DNA of 40,740 nt from Zygnema cylindricum (Eukaryota > Streptophyta > Zygnematophyceae > Zygnematales > Zygnemataceae), in NCBI GenBank assembly GCA_037447655.1, contig JBBHKE010001274.1:1-40740 (forward strand), given 5' to 3'. Position 1 is the first letter of the stretch. Every line of letters begins with the position of its first letter. Positions 8,037 through 18,890 of this stretch are shown piece by piece. The notes beneath the pieces are model-generated. The model saw only the letters and a list, made by a program, of their open reading frames with translations. It had not been told where the DNA came from and ran no database searches. Made by a program: the position numbers and the translations under genes.

Positions 8037-11000
8037 CAATCTTTAATTTTAGACCACACTTCTCTTTGCAGAAAATTAGCTTAGTGGAAGGCACAGGTTT
8101 GGTTATCATATCTGCTACCATCTCACTATGTGGTCGGTACTCTAAACTGATTATTTTGTTTTCCACTTTCTCTCTAACAAAGCTGAGTCTTATGTCCATG
8201 TGTTTGGCTTTAAAATGATGTTTAGGATATGCAGAAATAGCGATTGCTACCTGATTATCACAAAAAAAATTATGCACACCACTCTTAAGGTGACCAAGCT
8301 CACCAAGCAAAGACTTGACCCACATCATTTCTTTTACAACAGAACAAGAGGCCATATACTGAGCCTCCATGGTGGACTGAGCAATAACTTTTTGTTGTTT
8401 GCTACTCCAACAGCAAGCCCCATCACCCACATATAATACATATCTAGAAGAGCATCTCCTCATCGGAGCATCACCATAACTGGCATCACTCCAAGTAGTG
8501 ATGTTAGTATTCTCCCCACCCAAATGCAACCATAGATCCCTAGTTCCTATCAAATATCTAAGGACTCTCTTAGCTGCCTCCCAATCCCTTTTAGTGGGAG
8601 CATTTAGACTTCTACTGAGCACCCCTACAGCTGCAGCTAAATTCGGCCGGGTACAATTCATAAAATAGATTAGACTTCCCACTACTTTCGTGTAAGGAAT
8701 AGTCTGCATGAACTTCTGTTCTTTGGGAGATAATTTCTCGTCTAAGACTATGACTCCTTCTTCCTCACTCCCCTCACTTCCCTTCTTCAACTCCAATGGA
8801 GTTGTACAACTATTAGCTTTATCCATTTGAATTTTTTCAAGCATGTTCCCTATTGCTTACTTTTGAGTCAATCTTATAAACTTTTTTTTTCGGTCTCTCT
8901 CTACTTGAATTCCCAAAATATATTTTGCTTCCCACATATCCTTTATTTAAAATCTCCCTTTAAGATCGGTTTTCAATTTATTAATTTTTTCCATTGATTT
9001 ACTTAAAACGAACAAATCATCAACATAAATTGCAATAAATATAAAACCTTCCTCATCTTCGAAAAAAATAGATTGAGTGATCTGAGCTGATCCGGATATA
9101 TCCCAGACCGGTAAGAAACTCATCAAGCTTCTTATTCCAGTGTTGAGGCGCCCGTTTCAAACCATAAAGAGATTTAATCAGCCAGCATACCTTACTTTCC
9201 TCTCCTTCCTCCACAAACCCTTCGAGTTGTCGCATGAAGATCTCCTCTTCCAATTCTCCACACAAAAAGGCTGTCTTGATGTCCATCTGGTGCACTTCCA
9301 TGTCTTCCGCTGCTGCAAGGCTGAGAAGTATGCGGACGTAGGGAAATCTGACTACCGGGACAAAGGTTTCCTCGTAGTCAATTCCCTCCTTTTGTGTAAA
9401 TCCCTTTGCCACTAGAAGGGCCTTGTAGCGCTTGATTGTGTTATCTGGGTTCAGTTTTAATTTGATAACCCACTTACAACCGATTAGTTTTCGGTTAGGT
9501 GGAAAATCCACCAGCTCCCAAGTATCGGCTGCCATAATTGAGGCCATCTCATCATTGATGGCTGTCTTCCTCCGATTTCTTTCTGGACAAGTCACCGCCT
9601 CTCCATAAGTTTGAGGTTCATCTTGATGAGATAGTTTAGTTACCTTGTTATTAATCTGTTTTTCTTGCAGTCTTTCGCTACTTCTCCTTCCCCCCTCAAA
9701 ATCTGAGGCCAGAATAGATGGTTCTCATAGATTCTTTCGAACAAACTCGACTTCTCCCCTAACCCTTGATTCCGAATCAATTTCCACCACGTCTTTCGCT
9801 TCGGGTAGAGTTGTCACTGGAGTTTCCACATCCGGGTCTCTTTCCGTCTGATAAGTACGTGCAAGAATGTCATCTTCTCTAAAACCTGGATAGTTAGGAA
9901 GCTCAAAGTCATCGGAATTTTCTGACTCAAATCTGATTTTTACTGACTTTGTATATTTGAAGGGATCCACAGTCTTTCGTTCATCCATAACTACTAGATG
10001 CTTTATTAAGATTATATCTTCTCTTTTTAGATCATAAACTCTATATCCTTTAACATCCTCATCATATCCTAATTAGTATCCCGGTTTTCCTTTTGGATCT
10101 AGCTTCCAATTAGACCGATCTGTATCTAGACTGAATACTTGACTGCCGAAAAACCTTTAAGTGAGATAAGTCTGGTTTCCGGCCTGTCCATCTCTCATAA
10201 GGTGTTTGATCTTTTATAGCTGAAGTAAGAACTCTATTTTTGAGGTAATTAGTACAGTTCATTGCTTCCGCCCAAAACCTTTTTCGAATCTTCTTATCTC
10301 ACGACATACTTCTAGCACTATCACTTAGTGTTCTATTTAACCTTTCAGCTACCCGATTCTGTTCCGGGTTTTCTAGAAGTGTCTTTTGGTGTTGGACCCC
10401 ATCTTCCCTCGAAAATTCCTCAAACTGGTTAGAGGTATACTCTCCACCATTGTCACTCCTTATTCTCTTGATTGGAGTTTCATGGAGTTTTTTGCTCCAT
10501 GCTTTATATTGTCTAAAACAATCCTGAGCTTCGGACTTGTTTTTCAAAAAATACACTCGGGAATACCGAGACCAATCATCAGTGATAGTCATTATAAATC
10601 TCTTCCCCCCCGGTGAGGGCACTTTAGCTGGTCCCCAAATATCTGTGTGTACTAGATCTAGAATTTTTTCTCTCTTATAGGTGGTTGTTTTAGGAAAGGG
10701 TAATCTGTGTGTTTTACCTTGAGCACATCTACTACAATCACTTATATTATCATTCTCACTGAACTTAATCCCTTCCACACTCACATCTTTTTCATCTCTC
10801 TTAACTTGTCTAGATTCACATGCCCAAGCCTCTTATGCCACATCATAATATCATGAACACCAACATAATAAAATTTCTTCTTTTCATTACTTAAAACCAC
10901 CCTAAACATCCCATGGCTACCTTTCTCAGCAATGAAATAGACATCCTCCTCAAAACTAGCAGTAAAGACTCCTTCCTTAGTGCTAGTGAAAAAACCCTTA

Positions 11001-11218
11001 TCATCTAATACAGATAAAGAGATAAGGTTTTTGTTCAGCCCCGGAATAAACAATACATCGGAGAATAATAATATGGATGTCTTTCCTTCTACTAACACTT
11101 TCATATCTCCCGATCCTACAAGAGTAGTGGTGACTATCCTCCCATCCCCATACTCTATCTCTACGGTGGGAATCTTTCCTATCTTAGTGAACAGGTGCCT
11201 ATCCTTACACATGTGCAT
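8032..11218 (-). pseudogene. Copia B pol (protease remnant, integrase, RT, RNase H)
   Basis: In element order: the protease region reads VDSSASM just after a stop at 11240-11242, so the family DSGAS site is altered. The GAG-pre-integrase block MMWHKRLGHVN is near 10850. The integrase zinc region CSRCAQGKTH is near 10730, then DLVHTDIWGPAKVPSP, SDNGGEYTS and RVAERLNRTL (10340). The integrase C-terminal part is frameshifted (10298-9990). Reverse transcriptase at 9595-8850 has INDEMASIMAADTWELVDFP, HQMDIKTAFL and YVDD near 9015. RNase H at 8844-8032 has SDASYGD and CDNQVA. A frameshift lies near 9053, in the finger-palm segment. It is dead but covers every expected domain in copia order. Confidence 0.93.
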
Positions 11219-11239
11219 TGAGGCACTTGAATCTACAAT

Positions 11240-12390
11240 CTAGCCTGCTTCACCTTTCAATCCACCGTAAGCACATTTCTGCCTTCGTGGAATTTCGACC
11301 TCGTTTTTTGCCTCCAACTCCTCATCTAAAAGGAGCTCATCGTCTTCGTCCTCGGATTTCGCCTCATGTACCTGTGTCACAAGGGCCTTTTTCTTTCCTC
11401 TCAGGGTACCATCAGTCTGCCCCTCCTTTAACCAAAGCTCGGTTAGCTTAGTGCACTCTGCCATATAGTGCCTAGGTTTCTTACAAAAATGACATAAACC
11501 TTTGGGAGCCCTTGGTCCGAACTCGTCGGTCTGATTTTTCAGCTCCCTCCCCCAATAGTTTCCGACCGGTTTCCAGGAATCCTTGTTCCTCAAATCTGTC
11601 GCAGTTGCCAAGGCTTGGCCACTCTTTCCTCCCCTTCGGATCTCAATCGTATTCTTCCGAACGAGAATCATCCCTACCACTGAGTTCCATATCCACCTTG
11701 AGTCTGTTAAGTCGTGCACACGGTTGACTATGTTCTCGAACTCATCGGGTAACTTCATCAGTAAACAGTTAACCTTTTCTTTTCACTAAAATCTTTTCCC
11801 GCGCTCTTTAGCTCCATGAAGAGTGTAGCAAGCTCATTGCAAAAATCCAACATCTTCCCCCCTTTGTATACATACTCCTTAACTTTCTCATCAGCCAACT
11901 GTTGTTGTTGAATAGTACCACTTCGGTACATCTCTATGAGAGCCATCCAAAGATCGGATGCCCTTTCTTCCTGCAAATGAGGACATGCAAGTCCTTGAGT
12001 GAGATGGCGTAGGATGAAGTGCTTTGCCGCCATATTGTTGAAGTCCCAGGTTTCAGTATCATTCTCCTCGTTCCTCAGAATAGGTGACATGAATGCCGAA
12101 CCAGTTGCTATTCGTGTGGTCGCCTCCTTCTCCTTTCCTTTGTCCACCACCTCTCCTTCTTTTGTTTCCTCCGTTGAAGGTGGATCCTCTTTCCTGGTGA
12201 ATCTGCTTCCTCCAAACCCTGGAGGAATTCGAAGACTTGATGGACGCCCCGACCGTCCACTCACTATCCCCCAAAACATTTTTTCGCATAGAGCTCCTAT
12301 CATCATACTTTCCCAGTATATAAAGCCAGTTCCATTAAAAATTTGTACCCTAGAGGGTGAGCCCATAACCTGAAACTCTGAGACCTCCAT
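11240..12390 (-). pseudogene. Copia B gag (capsid/nucleocapsid), frameshifted
   Basis: It encodes the copia capsid-nucleocapsid protein that packages element RNA. Translation starts MEVSEFQVMG (12390): the first codons lie in the 5' LTR and the reading frame crosses the primer site (VMG). A UBN2/gag-like middle has LRHLTQGLACPHL and ASDLWMALIEMY, then YVYKGGKMLDFCNELATLF. A frameshift near 11760 separates the second half, which carries an intact zinc knuckle CHFCKKPRHYMAEC and an acidic tract ending EDEDDELLLDEELE. A basic, glutamate-rich spacer (EDPPSTEETKEGEVVDKGKE) sits near residues 69-88, longer than in the D and E gags. The TAG at 11240-11242 then ends the frame before the protease. Confidence 0.9.
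12359..12370 (-). promoter_or_regulatory. Copia B primer binding site (half-tRNA type)
   Basis: The minus-strand sequence GGTTATGGGCTC directly follows the 5' LTR end GAGTTTCA. It is complementary, with one mismatch, to the anticodon-arm sequence GGGCCCATAACC of eukaryotic initiator tRNA-Met, rather than to the tRNA 3' end. The same type of site is established for Drosophila copia. Confidence 0.85.
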
Positions 12391-13157
12391 AAGTCCTCAA
12401 AGTGGACAGCTTCCAAGAAGCCTCTAGGATAACCTTGACCCCTTTGTGTTTCAGCAAAAATAACTGCCACCTTAGCAGGCAATAACTCTGACCAACGTCA
12501 CCCATGTGAAGGCAAGAATCCCCTGAGTCGATAGCAAAAAGAATCTCTGAATATGCTCCCCTGAGCAGTAAGTTATGGAGGGTCAAAGTTGACCTTTGGT
12601 ATAGAAGCTCTCTGGGAGAGAGGGTCCTATCTTCAAATTTTTCTAAGTCCTATCTCTCTCAAAGACTCTATCTACTGATGTACGGAGCCAATCAGATTGC
12701 ATTTCAGTACACAAAAGTATAGCTGCTGGTGTACTTTCTATACGAACATTGTACGACATGGCCTGGATGTCGACTCGTGGTATATACGGATTCGCTCCCT
12801 TAATCCTCGGAGATGCCGCGATCCAATGTCATTCCGCCACGTGTCATCCGATGTGGCTATGATCAAAAACCGCGGAAATTCTCTTCCGCGATCTCGATGT
12901 TTAATTTCGGTCGTCTGATTAAATTCACATTTAATCGTAGCCGTAATAAATAAATGTGCGGTATTCTTTTCAAATCAGTATTGTAATCCGTACTTTTACA
13001 TTACTGGATCTATGTCTCCCGTAAAACTATTTCAGTTAAATGAACTATCCTACGTATAAGTGTTTAATTAATTATCAAACGTCATAGTACATAACATTGA
13101 TTCTAGACTTAACGGCTAAGGCTACCGGCTATCGGCTCTTTGTCGGCCGTTAGGTAC
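12371..13157 (-). repeat. Copia B 5' LTR, first part
   Basis: Matches the 3' LTR 6996-8018 from its first base to the TAGGTAC at 13151-13157. The next part, CAAGATCAAATCCTGTGG, is found at 20528 after the Cop-2 composite. The duplicated GGTAC at 13153-13157 and 20523-20527 marks that insertion. Confidence 0.9.
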
Positions 13158-13178
13158 TGTTGTCTTTTTGCTGCTCTG

Positions 13179-14636
13179 TCATTTGAAAAAATCTATGGAT
13201 TGTAGTTCATCTTTAATAATGATGTTTCTAGCTACAACTATTTTCTGCCTTTCAAACACAAAGACTCGATAACCTTTTGAGTGATCATCATATCCTAACA
13301 AAATACCCGGTAATCCCTTCGGTTCCATTTTCCATCTATGTGTAGACGTATCCAATATAAAGCAATGACTACCAAAGACCTTGAAATGGCTAACATCTGG
13401 TTTGTTACCTGTCCAGATTTCGTAGGGAGTTGTTTTTACCGATCTTGATCCTATCCTATTTTTAATATAAACTGCACAAATTAGAGCCTCAGCCCTGAAT
13501 TTCAGATCCACAGTTTTATCTGCGAGCATAGACCTAGAGCTTTCTGTGAGAGTTCTATTCAGCCTTTCCGACACCCCATTTTGTTCCGGTGAATATGAAA
13601 CAGTCAATAGATGACTAATGCCTTCCTCGAGTAAAAAGGTTTCAAATTCTTTCAATGTATATTCACCACCATTGTCCGATCTGAGCTGCAAAATAGATGA
13701 ATTATGAAGTTTTTCAGCCCATGCTTTATAGTGTTTGAAGTGACCAAACACTTCACTCTTCTTCTTTATGAAGTAAACTTTTGTAAACCTGGAGAAATCA
13801 TCTGTGAAAGTGACCATATATTTCATCCCTCTAGCAGATAGAACCTTCGCCGGACCAAAGACATCCGAATGAATTTGTTGTTAAAGTTTCGTGGACCGAT
13901 GCTCAGACTCCTTAAGAAATGGCAATCTGTGGATTTTGCCTAACGCGCAACCATCGCAAGTTTTGACCGGTCCATCTGTGATTGATACACCCTCTATTTT
14001 TCCAGCAATGACCATTTTCCTCAAACTATCATAATTAACACGGCCTAATCTTTTATGCCACAACTCATCTGAGTGCAAAACACCGGAGTACAAAACATCT
14101 TTCTCCTTTGTATTAGCCATATCCATGCGATACATCTTGCTACTATCTCTAGTACCTGTAACCGCAACCTTGCCATTTTTGCTAACAACCTGCCGACCAT
14201 TTTTCAAATTAACCTCAAAGCCTTTGCTCTCTACCAACGACGTAGAAAACAGATTTTTCTTAAAGTCAGGCACAAATAAGACATTGTGAAGAGTGCTTTC
14301 AATTGCTTTTCCTTCTACATCAACTAGTAAGGACACATCACCCACAGCACGAGTTTGGACACTCATTCCACAAGAATAATAAATATTTTTCTCCGGCGTT
14401 GCTTTCAAATTTTTGAAGATGGTCTTGTTCAGCAGATGTGGGCTGACGCTCCTATATCCATTATCCATCCGGGGTCCTTCGCGCCCTCCATTGCAGCCGC
14501 CATAGCGAATAGATCCGTATTGTCCTCCGTAGAAACCGTCAAAGTCTCGTCTTGGAGAGACGAAAAAGCCAAAAATAGTGCATTTCCACAAGGTGTAGTC
14601 ACCGTGAAGCCTTTGTAAAACTTGCTTTGTTGCCAT
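13179..14636 (-). pseudogene. Cop-2 D protease-integrase region (degenerate, 3' truncated)
   Basis: After a frameshift in the protease (active-site region WIMDIGASAH, Ser replaced by Ile, near 14440), the frame holds VGDVSLLVDVEGK, a pre-integrase block ELWHKRLGRVNYDSLRKM, and the zinc-binding CDGCALGKIHRLPF. One stop near 13880 interrupts HRSTKL-QQIHSDVFGP. The core continues with MVTFTDDFSRFTKVYF, RSDNGGEYT and NGVSERLNRTL, giving the D, D and E catalytic residues, then WTGNKPDVSHFKVFGSHCF. It ends at SIDFFK, close to 13179. The RT and RNase H domains present in copia E are absent. Protein similarity to E is strong, and weaker to Cop-1. Confidence 0.9.
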
Positions 14637-15403
14637 CCCGGCCGGTATAAACCTGTATCGTTAGCTTTTTTAAGCTTAGGACAAAATTTGTATCCATGAC
14701 CTCTCTCACTACAATAAAAGCATGCATTGTTGGATTGTCTATTTCCACCTTGATTAAAATGTCTCAATTGATTATACTGATTCCTTTGCTGATTAAACTG
14801 TCCTTTTCTCTCAAAGTCTGAATTAAAAGCCTCTACTTGCTCAACATTGAGAATATTAAATGTAGCTTCCTCCTCTAGTAAAATATTGATGGCTAACTGT
14901 AAAGTCCAGCTAGCTTTATCTTTTTGTTTGAGCATGTCAGATGCTCCTTTCATACTACGAGGGAGACCCCTCATGAGCAATGCCGCCTGTTGAAAAGGAG
15001 GAAACACCCCACCTGCACAAGCATGTGCATCAACAAGGATACGGAATTTGTTAGAATATTCAGCCATTGTACCGCCAGTGTACTTATAGTCCCAAATTTT
15101 TCCAGCCAATAGAAGCTCTTCCTGGACATTGGCCTTTTCATAATCACTTTTAAGAGATTTCTAGATATCAATTGCTTTTTTCATCTTTATCCGAGACATA
15201 GCTAAGTCCTCAGATATACAAAATTTCAGAATAGAACGAGCTTGCGTATTTTTCTTAGACCATGAAGGATCAGATTCATCCAGCGAACCATCCAATATAT
15301 CCAAAAGATTGACATTCTCAAAATGTGTTTCCACCATATCCGCCCAGTAAACATACTTATCCTCGGAAAAGATAGGAATTCTTGATGACGGGCCCATAAC
15401 CAC
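14429..15403 (-). pseudogene. Cop-2 D gag
   Basis: A Ty1/copia gag read from the primer site (VMGPSSRIPIF) through YVYWADMVETHFE, LLDILDGSLDESDPSW and MSRIKMKKA. One TAG near 15160 breaks it, then the same frame continues: GTMAEYSNKFRILVDAH, LLMRGLPRSMKGASDML and an intact zinc knuckle CFYCSERGHGYKFC. An asparagine/glutamine-rich stretch precedes the knuckle. Unlike B, C, II and E there is no LTR-encoded ATG, because LTR1 has lost the part that would supply it; only a GTG and the ATG inside the primer site remain. Confidence 0.88.
15390..15401 (-). promoter_or_regulatory. Primer binding site of Cop-2 D (half-tRNA type)
   Basis: The minus strand reads GGTTATGGGCCC, an exact complement of the initiator tRNA-Met anticodon-arm sequence GGGCCCATAACC. 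It directly abuts the shortened LTR1. Confidence 0.85.
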
Positions 15404-15998
15404 TAAGCTACCAATGTCGTTTAATCATCATTACTTGAAATCTATCCTATTCATATTATCCGTAGTTGCGCTTGCTGCGCTGGCTGCGCTTTCCGTACGG
15501 ATCATAAAAATAGGCGCAACTGCGTTGACTTAACTGCGTCGCAGCTGCTCCGTACCGGCGGCTCATATTTCAACATTCCGTTTATTTTACATCGGATCGC
15601 TTCGCGATCCGCCGTCCATTTGTCATTGCTTGTTCACACCACTCAATGAGTCTTTTACGTAACTTTAATTACCAATCCGTTCGCTCCCCCAATCCGTGAA
15701 TCTATTCAAACCTCCATATTAAATCCAATTAGCAGTTACGCACGAAACTGACTTTTCAAAACAACACTCCCCCGAAAATTTAGTTTCGTGCACCCAGAAA
15801 AATATGCAGCATGTAATGCTATGTTGCTAGGCTGGGCTAGTTTGACATCGCAGCGCAATATGAATCAAAGTGCAGCGTGTACTGCTATGCTGCTACGCTG
15901 CGCTAGTTTGACATCGCAGTCCTAACTGCTGCTCTATTTCACCTTTAACGTCCTCCTCATAGCCTCCTCTACAGAGACTAAAGCTTTCAAATTCTACA
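15402..15998 (-). repeat. Cop-2 LTR1, lacking its PBS-proximal ~600 bp
   Basis: The 597 bp match LTR2 from 16656 to 17320. The LTR2 part 16059-16655, which should lie next to the primer site, is missing, so the remaining part is fused directly to the PBS through an ACTAAGCTACCA motif. It ends AAATTCTACA before the PPT complement CTCCCCTAAAG. It contains two ~66-bp tandem units where LTR2 has three. Confidence 0.8.
15807..15938. repeat. ~66-bp tandem repeat in LTR1 (2 units)
   Basis: Two units beginning CAGCRTGTA-TGCTATG and ending TTTGACATCGCAG, at 15807 and 15873. The same unit occurs three times in LTR2. Confidence 0.75.
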
Positions 15999-16058
15999 CT
16001 CCCCTAAAGCTTTAGACTCATTAGTCCATGCTGTTCGCAAATGTTTGGGCCCATAACC
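15974..16058 (-). promoter_or_regulatory. 60-bp internal stub with PPT, inverted repeat and PBS
   Basis: Between LTR1 (ends 15998) and LTR2 (starts 16059) lie only 60 bases: a PPT complement CTCCCCTAAAG and a primer-site complement GGGCCCATAACC (16047-16058). GAGACTAAAGCTTT (15974-15987) and AAAGCTTTAGACTC (16006-16019) form a 14-bp inverted repeat with one mismatch around the LTR boundary. LTR-PBS-PPT-LTR with nothing else is a TRIM-like deletion derivative of Cop-2. Confidence 0.82.
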
Positions 16059-17320
16059 TGTTGTCCATAGCTTATTTCAGCCATGGATTACTTACGGAAA
16101 CACCCACAGACTACCTCAAAAATAGTTGTGTTTCAGACGACATAGATAACTCCACAATAAACAAAATGATCTCAATTTGCACCAATATGCAGTATACCAT
16201 ATACACTGTAAACTCCCAAAGTTACAGTCAAATACACCAAGGCATCTAGAAGATATAAGCTCCAGAGTTTCCCAAATGTAGTTGACAGCTTCACAAACTA
16301 ACCACTTAGACTGTTCACAGAATCTTACAGAGATACTGGAATACAATGAAACTTCACACACATATAGATTCTATATCATAGAATAACTCCACAAAGTTTC
16401 ACATGAAAGCACCAATCAGAGTGATCACACCAACAGGTAAATTTTGCAGAAAACAGTTTGCCATTACTTTGATTAACTTGACTGCGATACATAAAATAAT
16501 CTAAGTCCTGCAAGATATACTCAGAGTACGGAGGCAATCCAGCCGTACTGTATCTACTCTAATAACCTAACTAGTCAAAAGGACAAACCTCTGTTGTACA
16601 TAATATTTACACCGTACTCTTCGTATGTCAGAAACTAAGCTACCACTAAGCAACTACTAAGCTACCACTATCGTTTAATCATCATTACTCCAAATCTATC
16701 CTATTCATATTATCCGTAGCTGCGCTAGTTGCGCTGGCTGCTCTTTCCGTACGGATCATAAAAATAGCCGCATCTGCGTTGACTTAACTGCGTCGCAGCT
16801 GCTCCGTACCGGCGGCGCCTATTTCAACATTCCGTTTATTTTACATCGGATCGCTTCGCGATCCGCCGTCCATTTGTCATTGCTTGTTCACACCACTCAA
16901 TGAGTCTTTTACGTAACTTTAATTATCAATCCGTTCGCTCCCCCAATCCGTGAATCTTTTCAAACCTCCATAATAAATCTAATTAGCAGTTACGCACGAA
17001 ACTGACTTTTCAAAACAACACTCCCCCGAAAATTTAGTTTCGTGCATCCAGAAAAATATGCAGCGTGTAATGCTATGTTGCTACGCTGCGCTAGTTTGAC
17101 ATCGCAGCGCAGTATGAATACAAAGTGCAGCGTGTAGTGCTATGCTGCTACGCTGCGCTAGTTTGACATCGCAGCGCAGTATGAATACAAAGTGCAGCGT
17201 GTACTGCTATGCTGCTATGCTGCGCTAATTCGACATCGCAGTCCTAGCAGCTGCTCTTCTTCACCCTTAACTTCCTCCTCATAACCTCATCTAGTGAGAC
17301 TAAAGCTTTCAAATTCAACA
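16059..17320 (-). repeat. Cop-2 LTR2 (full length, 1262 bp)
   Basis: In plus-strand reading it starts TGTTGTCCATAGC immediately after a primer-site complement and ends AAATTCAACA immediately before a PPT complement. It therefore serves as 5' LTR for the 60-bp stub on its left and as 3' LTR for unit II on its right. The part 16059-16655 is absent from LTR1. Confidence 0.82.
17061..17261. repeat. 67-bp tandem repeat in LTR2 (3 units)
   Basis: Units start at 17061, 17128 and 17195 with CAGCGTGTA-TGCTATG and share CTGCGCTAGTTTGACATCGC (last unit CTAATTCGACATCGC). The GC skew and CTGCG motifs recur at 30310-30420 and 17660-17810. Confidence 0.8.
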
Positions 17321-18059
17321 CTCCCCTAAAGCTTTAGACTCATTAGTCCATGCTGTATCCAGATATTTCCACTCTAATGGATAAACAAAAGAAAGAATAA
17401 AAATATTTAAATATTCAAAATTTTGTATCAGCCTCCACTGTTCATCATACAAGAATTTTAGCAAAAACAACACATCACCACTGCTTTGCCGACGTCTCCA
17501 TTGCTCCTGCTGCCCTTTGCCAATTCCCATTCGCTCGCTGCGTTCTTGCAAAAAGTGTCTTGTAATAGCTCCCCTTATGCCATAAATGCATAACCCTTGA
17601 ATATTTATTTGCGTGCACCTGGAATAAAATAATCAGCGTGTAAGTGTCATACGTCACCACTCCTTTCGCTGCGCCGCTATGCTGCGTCGCTATTTCGCAA
17701 CGCGAACTTCTTCCGATGATTCTCCACTGCTTTCTTTGCGCTACTACGCTGTGTCACAGCTTCGCGACGCGAACTTCTTCCAATGATTCTCCACTGCTTT
17801 CGCTGCGTTCTGCCATGTCTCCCGAATTTTTCCTTCCTGAACAAGCCATTGCTTCCGCCACCTCCTTCGTCTTCAAAAATACATAAATAAAAAAAAAAAA
17901 ATATCGTTTTTTCTTAATAACTAACTCAACAAGGAATAACACCAAATCTAAGATCCTACCAAAAATAGAATGTCAAACGAAGTTGATTGTATAAGACATG
18001 CTTATAATATAAGTTTTTCCAAAATTATGATTTCTCTAAATTCACGTTCTCCAGAAAAA
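17321..18059 (-). other. Unit II 3' non-coding region with PPT and a ~69-bp duplication
   Basis: It starts with the PPT complement CTCCCCTAAAG. The inverted repeat 17296-17309/17328-17341 brackets the LTR boundary at 17320. Near 17697-17740 and 17766-17810 a block with GCGAACTTCTTCC and GATTCTCCACTGCTTTC is duplicated ~69 bp apart. A short homopolymer A run is at ~17888-17900. No pol motif is found in any frame, which sets this unit apart from D and E. Confidence 0.65.
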
Positions 18060-18884
18060 TCATTTCTCCCGCTCTCTTCTCTTGATCACTTTCTGAGCAT
18101 GTTTTCTTCTACCCCTGATCCTTTGAATATTACATCTTCTTTTTGTTTTCCTCATGATCTTTTGTCTTGTTTGAAAGTTTACACTTCTGTCACAATTTTC
18201 TCCTCGTTTAATGTCAAAAATACTAGTTTTATGTTTCACCTTTATGTTTTTCTCCATACATTTGCTACTTCCATCAACTTCATTTATCTGAGAAATTTTA
18301 ATTTTGATTCGTCTTCTTTTCAGCTGCATTCTTTTCTTGCTATTTTCCTTTCCTATATTTCTAACTTTTGCATTTCTATTACATTTTTCACTCCCACAAA
18401 CTTCTTTTCTCACTCCAATTTTCTGAACAGTTTTTCTTTGTTCTTCTCCTAGTTCACCAATTTTCACGTCCACCTTATTTCTAGTTTCTGCTTCAAAGTG
18501 TCCATCTCTTCCTTCAACTCCTCTTACTTTAGTTAACAACCTTTCTTGTAAGCAATTTTCACTCACAGATTTGTCATCTGATAAGGTCACAAAAATCGTG
18601 TCCTTCTCTCTTTTGTCCTTCACCACACTATCTTCGGTGGCATAACTCCTTTCACCTGTTTCCACATTATACACCTCATTCCTAATTTCAGTTTTCTTCA
18701 TATCTTCGCCCGGTCCTTCTGGAAATACTGGGTTTAATTTATTAGTCTTTATGTTTAAGTATTTTTCGGCTTCCACTTCCAAGTAACCTTCACTTCCTCT
18801 AATTTCTCTAACTTCAAATAACTCTTCCTCCTCTAACTCTTTGTTACTCACCAATCTGACGTCGGGAAAAGGGACAGACACCAA
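18060..18884 (-). CDS. Unknown lysine-rich ORF downstream of gag in unit II
   Basis: I do not recognise this ~275-residue frame. It lies where pol would be, in the same frame as gag, separated only by the TAA at 18891-18893 and a few codons. It has no ATG at its beginning, so expression would need readthrough of that stop, or a spliced or internal start. The N-terminal half is acidic (KELEEEELFEVREI); the C-terminal third is very basic (KKRMQLKRRRIKIKI, RGRRKHAQKVIKRREREK). I see no protease, integrase or RT motif and no membrane segment. It could be a gag extension, a nucleic-acid-binding accessory protein, or captured host sequence. That ~825 bases stay open in an otherwise decayed neighbourhood is notable. 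Confidence 0.5.
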   Translation of the reverse strand: MVSVPFPDVRLVSNKELEEEELFEVREIRGSEGYLEVEAEKYLNIKTNKLNPVFPEGPGEDMKKTEIRNEVYNVETGERSYATEDSVVKDKREKDTIFVTLSDDKSVSENCLQERLLTKVRGVEGRDGHFEAETRNKVDVKIGELGEEQRKTVQKIGVRKEVCGSEKCNRNAKVRNIGKENSKKRMQLKRRRIKIKISQINEVDGSSKCMEKNIKVKHKTSIFDIKRGENCDRSVNFQTRQKIMRKTKRRCNIQRIRGRRKHAQKVIKRREREK

Positions 18885-18890
18885 ATCCTT

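Larger units (their letters stand above)
6996..13157 (-). mobile_element. Copia B (Cop-1 family), nearly full length
   Basis: A minus-strand Ty1/copia element: 3' LTR 6996-8018, pol and gag 8032-12390, primer site 12359-12370, 5' LTR from 12371. The 5' LTR is cut at 13157 by the Cop-2 composite and resumes at 20523-20554. It inserted in copia A's 3' LTR; GAGTG at 6991-6995 is the presumed left target duplication, and the right one is not seen because the LTR end was lost. The coding region has several stops and frameshifts. Confidence 0.88.

Noticed and set aside
17061-17261. CRISPR-like spaced repeats
   Set aside because: The units are contiguous 67-bp tandem repeats without unique spacers, inside a plant LTR.
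17970-18452. 160-residue plus-strand frame opposite the unknown Cop-2 ORF
   Set aside because: It is the antisense shadow of the minus-strand ORF at 18060-18884; the composition is Phe/Ser-rich, as expected from the complement of Lys/Glu codons.
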